64,000 nucleotides of DNA from Actinomycetota bacterium (lineage in GTDB: Bacteria > Actinomycetota > Geothermincolia > Geothermincolales > RBG-13-55-18): NCBI GenBank assembly GCA_014360655.1, contig JACIXC010000003.1, positions 62,001 through 126,000 of the forward strand, in the 5' to 3' direction. Both the position numbers and the translations under genes were made by a program. Numbering within the stretch: position 1 is the first letter of the stretch; every line of letters starts with the position of its first letter. The notes under the pieces are model-generated. The model did not search any database, was not told the DNA's origin, and saw only the letters and a list, made by a program, of their open reading frames with translations. Shown here in pieces: positions 1-8,994 of the stretch.

Positions 1-2
1 TC

Positions 3-254
3 GGCCCGCCGCTCTTGCGCTCTCTCTTCTCCAAACCCCTGCAGGCCTTCGCCCTGCGCCCTCTCTATTTGGGAATTATTGGCAAGACGCTGGCCGTGCT
101 GGGGACGGAGAAATACCTCCTGTGCCGGGATCCCCTGTGCCGTGCCGCGCGGCTCGTCCCGGAGGATACACGCCGCAGGATAGAGGAGGAAGCGCGGGAA
201 GAGGTGGCGCGGGCGGTGGCGGAAGCGATGGAAAGGAGGGAGCGCCATGCCTAG
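3..254 (+). CDS. 3' end of upstream gene, possibly 2-oxoacid dehydrogenase E1 alpha (partial)
   Basis: An open frame runs in from the left edge and stops 8 bases inside the next gene, so the two are translationally coupled. The last 45 or so residues (CRDPLCRAARL, then a charged helix rich in EEAREEVARAV) resemble the C-terminal tail of E1 alpha subunits, which have an RDP motif followed by an acidic helix. The gene that follows is E1 beta, which is its usual partner. The residues before the RDP motif do not clearly match E1 alpha, so the assignment is moderate. The 5' part lies outside the window. Confidence 0.5.
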   Translation, partial: GPPLLRSLFSKPLQAFALRPLYLGIIGKTLAVLGTEKYLLCRDPLCRAARLVPEDTRRRIEEEAREEVARAVAEAMERRERHA

Positions 255-1257
255 GATGACTTTCGCCCAGGCCATCGACTACGCGCTGGGGGAGGCCATG
301 GCGCGGGACGAGCGGGTGGTCACCTTCGGGGAGGACGTGACCATGCTGCGGCGCGACCTACACGTGCGCTTCGGGCCGCGGCGGGTGCGCCAGGCCCCCA
401 TTAGCGAGGCCGCCTTCCTGGCCGCCGGCGTGGGCGCCGCCATGGCGGGGCTGCGCCCGGTGGTGGAGATCATGATGGTGGACTTCATCGCCGTGGCCTT
501 CGACGCCCTGCTCAACGAGGCCACCAAGGTGAGGGCCTTCTCGGGGGGGAAATGGAGCGTCCCCCTGGTGGTGCGCGCGGCCTGCGGCGGGGGATACGGC
601 GACGGCGGCCAGCACGAGCAGTGCCTGTGGGGGCTGCTCTCCGGCATGCCGGGCATCGCGGTGGTGGTCCCATCCAACCCGGCGGACGCCGCCGGCCTCA
701 TGCTCTCCGCCATCGAGCACGAGGACCCCGTGGTCTTCCTGGAGCACAAGCTGCTCTCCGACTACTGGCTCGACTACCTGGGGCGCGGCGGGCGGAAAAC
801 GGTGGATTTCGACGTGCCCCGGGAAGGGGCCGAGGGCGAGGTGGCGTCTCCGCCGGAGGCGGTACCCATCGGCAGGGCGCGCCTGGTCAGGGAGGGGCGG
901 GACCTCTCCCTGGTCAGCCTGGGCGTGAGCCTGCACCGCTGCGTAGAGGCGGCTCGCTCGCTGGCGGAGCGGGGTATCAGCGCCGAGATCATCGACCTGA
1001 GGAGCGCCTGTCCCCTGGACGTGGAGGCCCTAGCCGCCACCGCCCGCAGAACGGGACGGGTGCTGGTGGTGGACGAGGATTACTTCGCCTATGGCCTTTC
1101 CGGGGAGGTGGCGGCGCTGCTGGCCGAGGCGGGGGTGAAGGCCGACTTCGCCCGCCTCTGCACGCGGGAGGTTGTCCCCTACGACCGCCGCCGGGAGGAC
1201 GAAACCCTACCGGGCGTCCGCGGCATAGAGGAAGCCGCCCTGCGCCTCTGCGGATGA
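247..1257 (+). CDS. 2-oxoacid dehydrogenase E1 component, beta subunit
   Basis: Thiamine-diphosphate-dependent E1 beta subunit of a pyruvate, branched-chain 2-oxoacid or acetoin dehydrogenase complex (336 aa, close to the usual 325-340). Family hallmarks are GED at 28-30, the PISE segment with the expected cofactor-activating Glu at 54, the GGGYGDGGQHEQ loop, PSNPADAAGL, and a C-terminal transketolase domain with DLRSACPLD. A 15-residue acidic insertion sits near residue 195. No E2 or E3 gene follows, so which oxoacid is used cannot be told. The ATG lies inside the end of the preceding gene, which suggests one operon. Confidence 0.9.
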   Translation: MPRMTFAQAIDYALGEAMARDERVVTFGEDVTMLRRDLHVRFGPRRVRQAPISEAAFLAAGVGAAMAGLRPVVEIMMVDFIAVAFDALLNEATKVRAFSGGKWSVPLVVRAACGGGYGDGGQHEQCLWGLLSGMPGIAVVVPSNPADAAGLMLSAIEHEDPVVFLEHKLLSDYWLDYLGRGGRKTVDFDVPREGAEGEVASPPEAVPIGRARLVREGRDLSLVSLGVSLHRCVEAARSLAERGISAEIIDLRSACPLDVEALAATARRTGRVLVVDEDYFAYGLSGEVAALLAEAGVKADFARLCTREVVPYDRRREDETLPGVRGIEEAALRLCG

Positions 1258-1406
1258 TCCCCCTTGGAGGACGCGGCCCTGCCTTCCAGCAAGGCGGATC
1301 GTGCGGGAGGGCAGGCATGCACGCGCCTCGCCCTTTTCCTGCCCTTCACGTCGCCATCGACCGCGCAGGCCGATGACGTCCCGTAGCGGGCTCTGGCCGG
1401 GCCGGC

Positions 1407-2081
1407 TCAAACCGTTTCCACGTCCAGGATCACCCGCAACGGATTCGTTTCGTAATGCAGGTAATGCCTGAGCGGCCTGACGAGGTCCAGGACGAAGGTG
1501 GTCTCAAGGCTGCTGGGGCCTGTCGTGTGCGTGATGCGGGAAACCGGAAGGTGCCCGAGGAAGACATCGTCTCCCTCGTTCCGGAAACGGCTGTCGGTCA
1601 CGCCAACGCCGGTGACGAAGACGAAGAGGCGCTTCCGGTCCGAAGAATAGTAGCTCTGGGAAAAGGGCAGGCGATCCGCGTTCGTCCCGTCCGTCCTGCG
1701 TATCTCGAAAACGAAACGGTAATAGCTGCCCCGGTCAGACCAGCTGATCCCGGAGATGACCAGGCTCTGGTAAGACTCGCCCCCCATGCTCTGGACATCG
1801 AAGCTGAAGGGCAACTCCTCCGTCCCCGAAGGCGCTTTCTCGCCGGTAGTCTCGGTCTCCCCGGCCTCCCCGGCCTCCCCGGCCTTCCCGCCGGCCGTCT
1901 CCCCGGCTGTCTCCCCGGCCGCCTCTCCGGCCTCGGCCCCGGTGACCTCCTCCGCCACCTCCTCCTCAGCCTTTTCCGCCGGTTGCGACTTGCCGCAACC
2001 ACAGCCCGCCGGCATGGCGGCGACCAGGCTCAGGATGATAGCGCAGGCCAGGAAAGCCATGGCTCTTGATCTCGCTTTCAC
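1407..2081 (-). CDS. AMIN-like domain lipoprotein
   Basis: Secreted lipoprotein of 224 aa. A basic N-terminus and hydrophobic segment end in a lipobox (MPAGC, Cys 27). A low-complexity Glu/Gly/Ala/Thr linker (about 35-85, with repeated GETAGE units) leads to a beta-rich C-terminal domain of about 130 residues. That domain contains YQSLVISGISW, YRFVFEIRR and LRVILDVETV, the pattern of actinobacterial AMIN-like domains. The GTG start has a strong AAGGAGGGG site five bases upstream. The gene stands alone. The exact ligand is unknown; AMIN domains generally bind the cell envelope. Confidence 0.7.
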   Translation of the reverse strand: MKARSRAMAFLACAIILSLVAAMPAGCGCGKSQPAEKAEEEVAEEVTGAEAGEAAGETAGETAGGKAGEAGEAGETETTGEKAPSGTEELPFSFDVQSMGGESYQSLVISGISWSDRGSYYRFVFEIRRTDGTNADRLPFSQSYYSSDRKRLFVFVTGVGVTDSRFRNEGDDVFLGHLPVSRITHTTGPSSLETTFVLDLVRPLRHYLHYETNPLRVILDVETV

Positions 2082-2887
2082 GGTCTCCCCTCCTTTCCGA
2101 ACCGTTCCTTCTCGTCACGCTCTTCAAGCGACGGTGCATCAGCCGCGCGTACACCCTTTCGTGCATTCTTCGCCTGTACCCATCACCTCCAGCGACTCAG
2201 TCCATGCGCTCTCTCGCCGACGGCGGAAACCTCCCTCCCGTGGCCGTCGCCGCTGCCGCCCCACGGCGCAGCGCCTCGGTTTAACGCCGGGATCCGCAAA
2301 CGCCTTACGGGCCGCGGCGTGCGCCATGGGTTTCCGGCAACGGGTGAACCGGGTTCGCGATTCCGGGCTCGTGATTACGGGTTCGTGATCCGGGCTCGTG
2401 ATCCGGGCTCGTGATACCGGGTTGCCCGTCTCGAGGCGGTTCGAGGGATTATCCCATAATATTCCATGATTATCCAGGCCGGATCTTCCCGTCGAATCCC
2501 CGCATGGGATGGGAGCCCGCGTCCCGTGTCGCCGCAGCCGTCCGGCCCCCGCGTTCCGCTCCCCTAATCATGTATTTAACCGCCCTCGTTGACTTTTAAA
2601 CCCTCCTTCGGCGCCAGTGGATACCCGCTCCCGTTCACGCTCAAACCCGCTCCGTTCACTGAAGGATATCCGCCCCCTTCCAGGCTCAAACCCGCTCCCT
2701 GCCCAGGATGAACGCGGCGCGCGTACTGCCGCGTAACGGGCCGTCGCTTCCCCTTTGTTCCCGTCCATTACCGTCATCCCCCCCGTCATGGAAGACTTTT
2801 CCTTATCGGGGGCGCACGATGTGGCTTTTCTCCTTTCAATGGGGATAATTAATAGGGGCGGAAGTGGAAGCGGAAAGGATGGTGTTC
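2082..2887. other. Intergenic region between divergent genes with short tandem repeats
   Basis: No credible gene is visible. It presumably holds the promoters of the leftward lipoprotein and the rightward udp gene. Positions 2350-2424 carry about five imperfect tandem copies of a 13-14 base unit close to CGGGCTCGTGATC. Around 2636-2700 a second unit (CTCAAACCCGCTCC) occurs twice. Confidence 0.6.
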
Positions 2888-3730
2888 ATGGAACGAAAGG
2901 GTGGAAGGGGAGCAGCGGATGCTGGACGTAAAAGGGGGCGGGGGTCCGTTTACCACCTCGCCTTGTACCGGGAAGCGACAGCCGGGGCGGAGTATGCCCT
3001 CCTCCCGGGGGATCCCGCCCGCGTCGAGGCCATCGCCGCCACCCCGCCGTTCGAAGACGCCCGCGAGCTGGCCTGCAAGCGCGAATTCCGCACCTGGCTC
3101 GGGTACGTCGGCGGCGTGCCCGTCCTGGTCACCTCCACCGGCATCGGCGGACCTTCCACCTCCATCGCCGTCGAGGAGCTGGCGCAGCTGGGCGTGAGGA
3201 CCTTCCTGCGCGTGGGCACATGCGGCGCCATCCAGCCGCACGTGAAGGTAGGCGATGTTGTCATCACCACGGGCGCGGTGCGCCTGGAAGGTGCTTCCAG
3301 CCACTACGCCCCCGTCGAGTATCCGGCCGTCGCCCACCATAAGGTGGCGAACGCCCTGGTGCGGGCGGCGGCGGACCTGGGCGTCCCCCACCACGTGGGC
3401 ATAACCTGCTCGTCGGACACCTTCTACCCCGGGCAGGAGCGCACGAACTCCTTCTCCGGCTACATACCCCGCCGCTTCCAGGGGATCACCGAGGAATGGC
3501 GCCGCCTGCACGTGCTCAACTACGAGATGGAGGCGGCGACCCTTCTCGTCATGTGCGGCGCCCTGGGCCTGCGGGGCGGCTGCGTGACCGGGGTGGCGGT
3601 CCGCCACGCGGCGGGAGGCCGCATCACCCCGCAGGCGCTGAAGAAGGCGGAGGGCAACGTGGTACGGGTGGCGGCGAGGGCGCTGGAGATCCTAGTGCGC
3701 GAGGACGTTCGAGATTCCCCGGGCCAGTAG
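2888..3730 (+). CDS. udp: Uridine phosphorylase
   Basis: Nucleoside phosphorylase of the PNP/UDP family that splits uridine with phosphate into uracil and ribose 1-phosphate for salvage. The 280-residue product tracks E. coli Udp closely: LLPGDPARVEAIA, TSTGIGGPSTSIAVEELAQLG, RVGTCGAIQPHVKVGD, GITCSSDTFYPGQER and the NYEMEAATLL substrate loop. The frame is open back to a GTG at 2864, but the ATG at 2888 has an AAAGGA site eight bases upstream and is preferred. It is monocistronic, with SDR and envelope genes beyond on the other strand. Confidence 0.93.
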   Translation: MERKGGRGAADAGRKRGRGSVYHLALYREATAGAEYALLPGDPARVEAIAATPPFEDARELACKREFRTWLGYVGGVPVLVTSTGIGGPSTSIAVEELAQLGVRTFLRVGTCGAIQPHVKVGDVVITTGAVRLEGASSHYAPVEYPAVAHHKVANALVRAAADLGVPHHVGITCSSDTFYPGQERTNSFSGYIPRRFQGITEEWRRLHVLNYEMEAATLLVMCGALGLRGGCVTGVAVRHAAGGRITPQALKKAEGNVVRVAARALEILVREDVRDSPGQ

Positions 3731-3811
3731 ATAGATCCCGAAGGCCAGGAGGAAAAGCGCCCCCACCGCCCTGCGATGTCTTGCCGGCCAGCCCCGGAGA
3801 GCTCCCAGCAT
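3692..3811 (-). CDS. Possible small membrane peptide or gene remnant (39 aa)
   Basis: Short frame overlapping the 3' end of udp by 39 bases on the opposite strand. It encodes a basic N-terminus followed by a single hydrophobic helix (VGALFLLAFGIYLLARGI). The helix resembles the last transmembrane segment of LysE-type exporters, so this may be the tail of a decayed transporter rather than a working gene. No convincing ribosome site precedes the ATG, and an in-frame stop lies about 50 bases upstream. Confidence 0.25.
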   Translation of the reverse strand: MLGALRGWPARHRRAVGALFLLAFGIYLLARGISNVLAH

Positions 3812-4006
3812 CCGTTCGCTTTGGGAGGGACAGGCGAAGGGGACTAGCGAGGCGTCGGGCGGTTATGCGCGGAGAGCAGGAGGGCGCGCGCCTCGCGGGT
3901 GCGTTGGAGCGGATTCCCCGTTCGGCCGGGCGGACTCCCGGCGCGGACCCCAGCGATGAACCGATGCCACTTCCTATATGGATATATCCGGCAACGGGGC
4001 CGCCCG

Positions 4007-4774
4007 CTAGACGGCGGAGATGCCGCCGTCCACGCATATGGCCGCGCCCGTGATGTAGCTCGCGGCGTCCGAGGCCAGGAACACCGCCATGGGGGCTATC
4101 TCCTCCGGCTCCCCCACGCGGCGCATGGGGATGGAGACGGTTATCCTGTCCCTGCTCTTGGGATGCGCGAGCAACCCCGCCATCATCTCCGTGCGCACGT
4201 AACCCGGGCAGAGCGCGTTCACCCGCACGTTGAACCTGGCCAGCTCCACGGCCATGGTGCGGGTAAGGGCGATGATGGCACCCTTGCTGGCGGAATAGGC
4301 GCTGCACTTGAAGAGCGCCTTCAAGCCCGCGATGGAAGCCACGTTGATGATGCAGCCGCTCCCCTGTTCCTTCATGAGCGGGATGACCCTCTGGCAGCAG
4401 CGGTATATCCCCCTCACGTTCGTGTCCATGATGGCCGCGTAGTCCTCCTCCGAGACATCTTCCATGTACTCGTAACTGGGGCTGGTCCCCGCGTTGTTGA
4501 CCATGACGTCCAGGCGGCCGAAGCGCTCCAGGGTAGCCTCCAGCATGGCGTCGATGTCCTCCGGCCTGGACATGTCCACGCGCAGCGGGAGGGCCTTTCC
4601 CCCCGCGGCCTCGATCTCCGCCGCCGTGGCGCGAAACTCCTCCTCCGTCCGCGAGAAAACGGTCACGTTCGCGCCGGCCTGGGCCATGGCCAGGGCGATG
4701 GCCTTGCCGATCCCCCTTCCGGCTCCGCTCACCGCCGCCGTCCTGCCTGAAAGATCCAGCGAGATCCCGCTCAT
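4007..4774 (-). CDS. SDR family oxidoreductase (3-oxoacyl-ACP reductase-like)
   Basis: Classical short-chain dehydrogenase of 255 aa. The NAD(P) motif appears as SGAGRGIG at 16-23 (Ser in place of the usual Thr), NNAG at 93-96, and the catalytic set Ser147, Tyr160 and Lys164 (NVASIAG, YSASK). The C-terminal PMRRVGEPEEIAPMAVFLASDAASYITG is typical of FabG-like enzymes. The substrate cannot be read from the sequence. It is not obviously co-transcribed with the glycosyltransferase upstream, which ends about 145 bases away. Confidence 0.85.
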   Translation of the reverse strand: MSGISLDLSGRTAAVSGAGRGIGKAIALAMAQAGANVTVFSRTEEEFRATAAEIEAAGGKALPLRVDMSRPEDIDAMLEATLERFGRLDVMVNNAGTSPSYEYMEDVSEEDYAAIMDTNVRGIYRCCQRVIPLMKEQGSGCIINVASIAGLKALFKCSAYSASKGAIIALTRTMAVELARFNVRVNALCPGYVRTEMMAGLLAHPKSRDRITVSIPMRRVGEPEEIAPMAVFLASDAASYITGAAICVDGGISAV

Positions 4775-4919
4775 CGCGCCCTCCTTCGCCTCCGCACGCC
4801 TGCCTCTACTGCCCGCCCGTTCCGGCTAGTCTCCCGAAACGTCGCACTCACGCCATTGCGAACACCATTGTAAACCCCCCGGCCCGTCGTGCGGCACGGG
4901 GCCGCCCGGGGCGCACGGC

Positions 4920-5769
4920 CTACAGCCAGTGGAATCTCTTCCTGACCAGCCTCCTGCCCTTCCATGACCATCTTCCGGAAACCGTGATCCACATGGAATA
5001 AAAGGACATCGCGACGGCGTTGCCGACCACGAACGGGTAAAGCGGCGCGAGGTAAAGGGGGTAACGGAAGCGGAGCACGGTGAGGTGCCAGAGGAAGAGG
5101 GCGAGCGCGGTATTGGCCGCCGCGAGCCACGCCAGGGACGGGGACAACACGCCGCTCAAGCCGAGAGCAAGGAGCACGGGAGGCACGACGAAGGCCATGA
5201 GCATCCACAGCCAAATGAAAAGGAAGGCGGCCGCATGGTATCCGAAAACGGCGAACAGGTTCTTTCCCAGCCCCCGGTAGATCTCGCGCCACCCGGGGTA
5301 CATCCTGCAGCGCACATGACGCTGCCCGTCGAGGAAAAGCCAGCGCAACCCCGCCGCCTTGATGTTTTTCGCCAGCTCGAAATCGTCGAGCACCTCGTCC
5401 TTGACCGCCTCGTGGCCGCCCACCGCGAAATAGGCTTCCCTGCGGAAAAGCATGTACTGCCCGATGGCCACCGCGGGGGTCCTCCGCCGCCAGGCGACTC
5501 ACGACATCCCACGTGCCGTCGGTCGATTCGTCATCCAGGACCAGGAGCTCGAAAGCCGGGTATTCCTGGGCGAGCAGGGAACGGATGCAAGCCTCCGCGT
5601 TCGATACCTCGTTCCTCATGGGCAACAGCACGGACACGAACGGCTTCCGCGCCGCTTCCCGGCAACGGTCGAGCCGCCTGAACATGAAGAGGTTGCTCGC
5701 GGCAAAGGCCGAGATGACCACCAAGAAGCAGGCCACGCCTATCTGCTGCTGCATCAGCTGGTTGCTCAA
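4920..5769 (-). pseudogene. Family 2 glycosyltransferase with internal out-of-frame deletion
   Basis: Membrane GT2 glycosyltransferase broken in the middle. The first part, from a TTG at 5769 with AGGAGGT just upstream, has an N-terminal membrane anchor followed by FVSVLLPMRNE and LLVLDDESTDGTWDVV, the nucleotide-binding start of a GT-A fold. Near 5480 the frame changes and continues as AIGQYMLFRREAYFAVGGHEAV, the ED-type acceptor region, and three or four C-terminal membrane helices. About 90-100 residues expected between these parts, including the DXD metal motif, are absent. The TTG overlaps the plsY stop (TTGA), so the two were coupled. It is a real pseudogene or an assembly error. Confidence 0.75.
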
Positions 5770-6371
5770 GCAGACCTCCTGAGCGCCTTGAGAACCCACG
5801 GTTTCAGGCGGACACCCCTCACGAGTTCGGCGTGGTGCCTGTACAGCACGATGAGCATGTTTCCGCACCACACCGCCAGGAACCGCCCGTCGTGGCCCGC
5901 TACCAGTAGATAGGCCAAAAGTCCCATCATCCCAAGAACGGCGCTCCAGGCGTCTTCGTCGAGCAGGAGGACAAAAAGGGCGAGCGACAAACCCAGCACG
6001 ACCGGGCCGCGGTAGAGCGTGAGCCCGGTCCAAACGCCGAAGGTGGCGGCGATCGCCTTGCCGCCCCTGAAGCGCAGGAAAGGGGAGAACGCGTGCCCGG
6101 CGATGGGCGCAACGGCCACGGGAACGATGCCCCATCCATCGACACCGGAAAGATGATGCGCCAGCGCGACCGGCAGCGCACCCTTCAGGTAGTCCAGGAC
6201 CCCCGCCAACAGCCCTACGGGCCAGCCGCCCGCCTTGCCCGCGTTTATCGCGCCGGGGTTGCCGTCGCCGTAATCCCGCACGTCCACGCGCAGCAGCCAC
6301 TTGCCGACCAGAAGCGAAAACGGCACCGCTCCCAGAAGGAACCCGGCGACGGTATAGAGGGCGGCTTCCAT
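5766..6371 (-). CDS. plsY: Glycerol-3-phosphate acyltransferase PlsY
   Basis: Integral membrane enzyme that transfers the acyl group from acyl-phosphate to glycerol 3-phosphate, the first step of phosphatidic acid synthesis. Hallmark loops are present: GDGNPGAINAGKAGG, GHAFSPFLRFRGGKAIAATFG and a conserved cytoplasmic region near the C-terminus, with about five hydrophobic segments over 201 aa, the usual size. The frame is open to 6407, but the ATG at 6371 starts directly at the first membrane helix as in the family. The stop overlaps the start of the downstream glycosyltransferase, so the acylation and glycosylation genes form a pair. Confidence 0.88.
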   Translation of the reverse strand: MEAALYTVAGFLLGAVPFSLLVGKWLLRVDVRDYGDGNPGAINAGKAGGWPVGLLAGVLDYLKGALPVALAHHLSGVDGWGIVPVAVAPIAGHAFSPFLRFRGGKAIAATFGVWTGLTLYRGPVVLGLSLALFVLLLDEDAWSAVLGMMGLLAYLLVAGHDGRFLAVWCGNMLIVLYRHHAELVRGVRLKPWVLKALRRSA

Positions 6372-6876
6372 CTCGCTACCCTGGGAGACTTTCGGGGCAA
6401 GACGCATGGGCCGGGCTCCCGGCCCTCTCCGCCGTCAAACCCGCACTTTTGTGGTCCCTTTGCGATGACTGCCAATCGTTGCCATATCCGAGCCATGTTG
6501 CCCAAGGCTCTTCCCGCCTTGATCTCGCCTATACTATTTTCCCACGAAGGACGCCTCCCGTAACGCCCCCTCGTACGGCTCACGTGCCGGGCAGAGGGGC
6601 CGGGGACAGCGGTCATGCTTGCTTTACCCGACGATCCCCTCGCCCCGCGAGCCGGAAAACCGCCGACGGTACCGGCACATGCACTTTCAGTTTAAACTAA
6701 TATGGGGATAAAATATGGGGATAAAGCGCGGTTTTATGTGGGTTGCGCCCGGTTCGGGGCCGCGTCCGGATGCGCATGCTTGCTCCGCGCGAAAAGGGCG
6801 GGCCGATGCCGCCGGAGTCCCGGGCCCGCAGCCTGCCTGGAAGCCGAACTTCGCAAACTTGGGAAGGGAGAAGTCC
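6372..6876. other. Intergenic region between divergent genes
   Basis: No gene is recognised. A near-perfect tandem duplication of TATGGGGATAAA lies at about 6701-6724, just upstream of the hydrolase leader, and might be an operator. A frame open from 6715 into the hydrolase has an unusual composition and no good ribosome site, so I treat it as noncoding leader. Confidence 0.5.
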
Positions 6877-7800
6877 ATGACCGGGGCCGATGCGCAGGTA
6901 AGGGCATTCCTGGAAGAGGTTGGAAGGAAGCGGGGGATGCCCTCCTTCTTCGACCGCTTCGAGCAGGATCGGGTTGCTTCGGGCAAGGTGAAGCTCCACC
7001 TCGACGTGATCGAGGTCGACCGCCGGCGGCCGACCCTCGTCTTCATGCCCGGCACCAACGCCTACGCCGTGCTCTACGGGGAATTCCTCACCGCCCTGGC
7101 CGACCACGGATACAACATCGTGGGATTCGACCCGCGCGGACACGGCAGGAGCGAGGGCGCCAGGGGAAGTTACACCGTGCCCGAGTTGATGTCCGACATG
7201 CGCGCGGCCATTAGATACGCCAGGGCGCGCTTTGGGGAACCCGTCGTGGCGGCGGGCTCCAGCCAGGGCGGCATCATCGCTTTTTGCCTGGCCGCCGAGG
7301 GGTATCCCCTGGCGGGCGTCGTCTGCCACAACGTCGCCGACCTGGGTGACCCGGCGAGCTTCAAGCTCACCCGCAACCCCCTGCTCAGCCGGGCGATGAA
7401 ACCGGCGGTTTCCTTCCTGGCGCGCCTTTTCCCCGAATGGAAGGTCCCCATGACTTCCTACATAGACCTCAAAGCCGAGCCCGTAAGGGACCTGGGCAAC
7501 TCGCGGGACCTGCTCTACGAGGGGGCACTCCTCGTTCCCTTCATCCGCCTCAAGGGTATGGCCTCGCTGGGAAGCGAGCCGCTCCCCTGCCCGGTGGAGG
7601 AGATCTCCACGCCGGTCATGATCGTGCACGGAGAGAAGGACGTCATCTTCCCGAGGGAATACATCGAGTACATCTACGCGCGCCTGACCTGCAGGAAACG
7701 CCTCCAGGTCTACGAGGGGTTTCACCATTACATACTCTTCGATCACGTGGACGTGGTGGTCCCGGATATCCTGGCGTGGCTGGAGGAGATATGCGGCTGA
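6877..7800 (+). CDS. Alpha/beta hydrolase
   Basis: Serine hydrolase of 307 aa with an alpha/beta fold. PTLVFMPGTNAY forms the oxyanion region, GFDPRGHGRSEG follows, the nucleophile elbow is GSSQGG (Ser129), the acid is probably Asp in VHGEKDVIF, and the base is His in YEGFHHYIL. The ATG at 6877 is preferred over an upstream start because GGGAAGGGAG lies six bases before it. An SDR gene follows after 84 bases on the same strand, so the two may share a transcript. The substrate is unknown; lysophospholipase-like or ester-cleaving enzymes are the closest in appearance. Confidence 0.82.
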   Translation: MTGADAQVRAFLEEVGRKRGMPSFFDRFEQDRVASGKVKLHLDVIEVDRRRPTLVFMPGTNAYAVLYGEFLTALADHGYNIVGFDPRGHGRSEGARGSYTVPELMSDMRAAIRYARARFGEPVVAAGSSQGGIIAFCLAAEGYPLAGVVCHNVADLGDPASFKLTRNPLLSRAMKPAVSFLARLFPEWKVPMTSYIDLKAEPVRDLGNSRDLLYEGALLVPFIRLKGMASLGSEPLPCPVEEISTPVMIVHGEKDVIFPREYIEYIYARLTCRKRLQVYEGFHHYILFDHVDVVVPDILAWLEEICG

Positions 7801-7884
7801 TCCGCGTGCCGCCGATACCTTTTCCTGAGGGGCTTAAGGGGAAAACCGGAGTAAGCGGGGACACCGAGACGTAAGGGGGGAGCC

Positions 7885-8793
7885 ATGGAAAGCCTGCATG
7901 GAAAGAACTGCCTGATCACCGGCGCCGCCAGCGGCATCGGCCGCGCCCTGGCGCAGGGCCTGGCCCGCGAGGGGATGAACCTCTTCCTTGCCGATATCGA
8001 CACGGACGGGCTGTCCGAGGTCAAGGAGGAGCTGGAGAGGGGCGGGGCCACCGTCCACACCGCGCGCTGCGACGTCTCCAGGTACGAGGATTTCTTGAAG
8101 CTGGCGGAAGAGTCGCGCTCCCGCCTGGGGGATGTCGACCTGCTCATCAACAACGCGGGCGTCGCCTCCGCTGGCCTCATCGACGAGCTGGGCCGGGATG
8201 AATGGGAGTACGCGCTGAAGGTGAACACGTGGAGCATCATCCACTCCATCCGGGCCTTCCTCCCCCGCATGATCGAGAGGGGCACGGGGCATATCGTCAA
8301 CGTGGCATCCGGGGCGGGCATCGTCGGCATCCCCTACCACGCGCCCTACATAGCCTCGAAGTTCGCCGTGGTTGGGATCAGCGAGGCGCTTTACAGCGAG
8401 TTGAAGCACGCGTGCGGGGGCATCGACGTCTCGGTCATATGCCCCACCTTTCTCAAGACCAACATCATAAAGAGGACCCCCATCGCCGTGCCCCGCCGGC
8501 TGCTCGAGGAGGCGGGCGGCGAGGACGTCGCGGCGAGGATGGAGGAGTTCAAGGCCATCTTCTGGGAGAAGTACACGCGCGGGGCACCTCCCGTCGCAAA
8601 GGTGGCGGAAAAGTACATCAGGGGCATCAAGAAGAAGAGGTTCTACATATTCGACACCCCGCGGCTCCGCGTCGCCATGGTACTCAAGGGCGCCTGCGAG
8701 CCGCTCTACAAGGCGGTCCTCAGGTCGGAGGGCAGGAAGGATCTGCGCATGATCGAGGAGACCCTGAAGGAGATGGGGATCGGGGTCGCCTGA
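7885..8793 (+). CDS. SDR family oxidoreductase
   Basis: Short-chain dehydrogenase of 302 aa, longer than the classical 250 because of a C-terminal extension of about 50 residues (ending RKDLRMIEETLKEMGIGVA). It has TGAASGIG for cofactor binding, NNAG, Ser in NVASGAG, and YIASK for catalysis. A GGGGGGA ribosome site sits four bases before the ATG. The extended type with PRLRVAMVLKG resembles SDRs of lipid or steroid-like metabolism, but the substrate is not determinable. The flanking hydrolase genes suggest a small catabolic cluster. Confidence 0.85.
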   Translation: MESLHGKNCLITGAASGIGRALAQGLAREGMNLFLADIDTDGLSEVKEELERGGATVHTARCDVSRYEDFLKLAEESRSRLGDVDLLINNAGVASAGLIDELGRDEWEYALKVNTWSIIHSIRAFLPRMIERGTGHIVNVASGAGIVGIPYHAPYIASKFAVVGISEALYSELKHACGGIDVSVICPTFLKTNIIKRTPIAVPRRLLEEAGGEDVAARMEEFKAIFWEKYTRGAPPVAKVAEKYIRGIKKKRFYIFDTPRLRVAMVLKGACEPLYKAVLRSEGRKDLRMIEETLKEMGIGVA

Positions 8794-8994
8794 AGCGGAA
8801 GGTCCGGTAGGCCATAGGCATGATCCAGGCCCCGCGCCCTGTGCCCTCCATGCCCTGGCCCTCTTTCTCCTTTGCCCCCGTGCCCCGTGCCCCGGTCGTG
8901 CACAACGCGAGCCCTGACCATGTGCCTCCCGGGTTCCTCAGGCACGACGCGAGCCCTGACCGTGCTTCCCGGATGTGTTAAGCTGTTGCTTGTC

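Noticed and set aside
552-1376. Long open frames overlapping the E1 beta gene, and many similar frames elsewhere on both strands
   Set aside because: They are Arg/Gly/Pro-rich shadows typical of alternative frames in high-GC DNA and overlap well-identified genes.
4771-6300. A 509-codon frame covering plsY antiframe and the glycosyltransferase N-terminus
   Set aside because: Only its middle part (the GT2 start) is real; the rest lies out of frame over plsY and over the C-terminal half of the glycosyltransferase.
6715-6876. N-terminal extension of the first alpha/beta hydrolase
   Set aside because: The ATG at 6877 has a strong ribosome site, and the extension is Pro/Gly/Arg-rich without family match.
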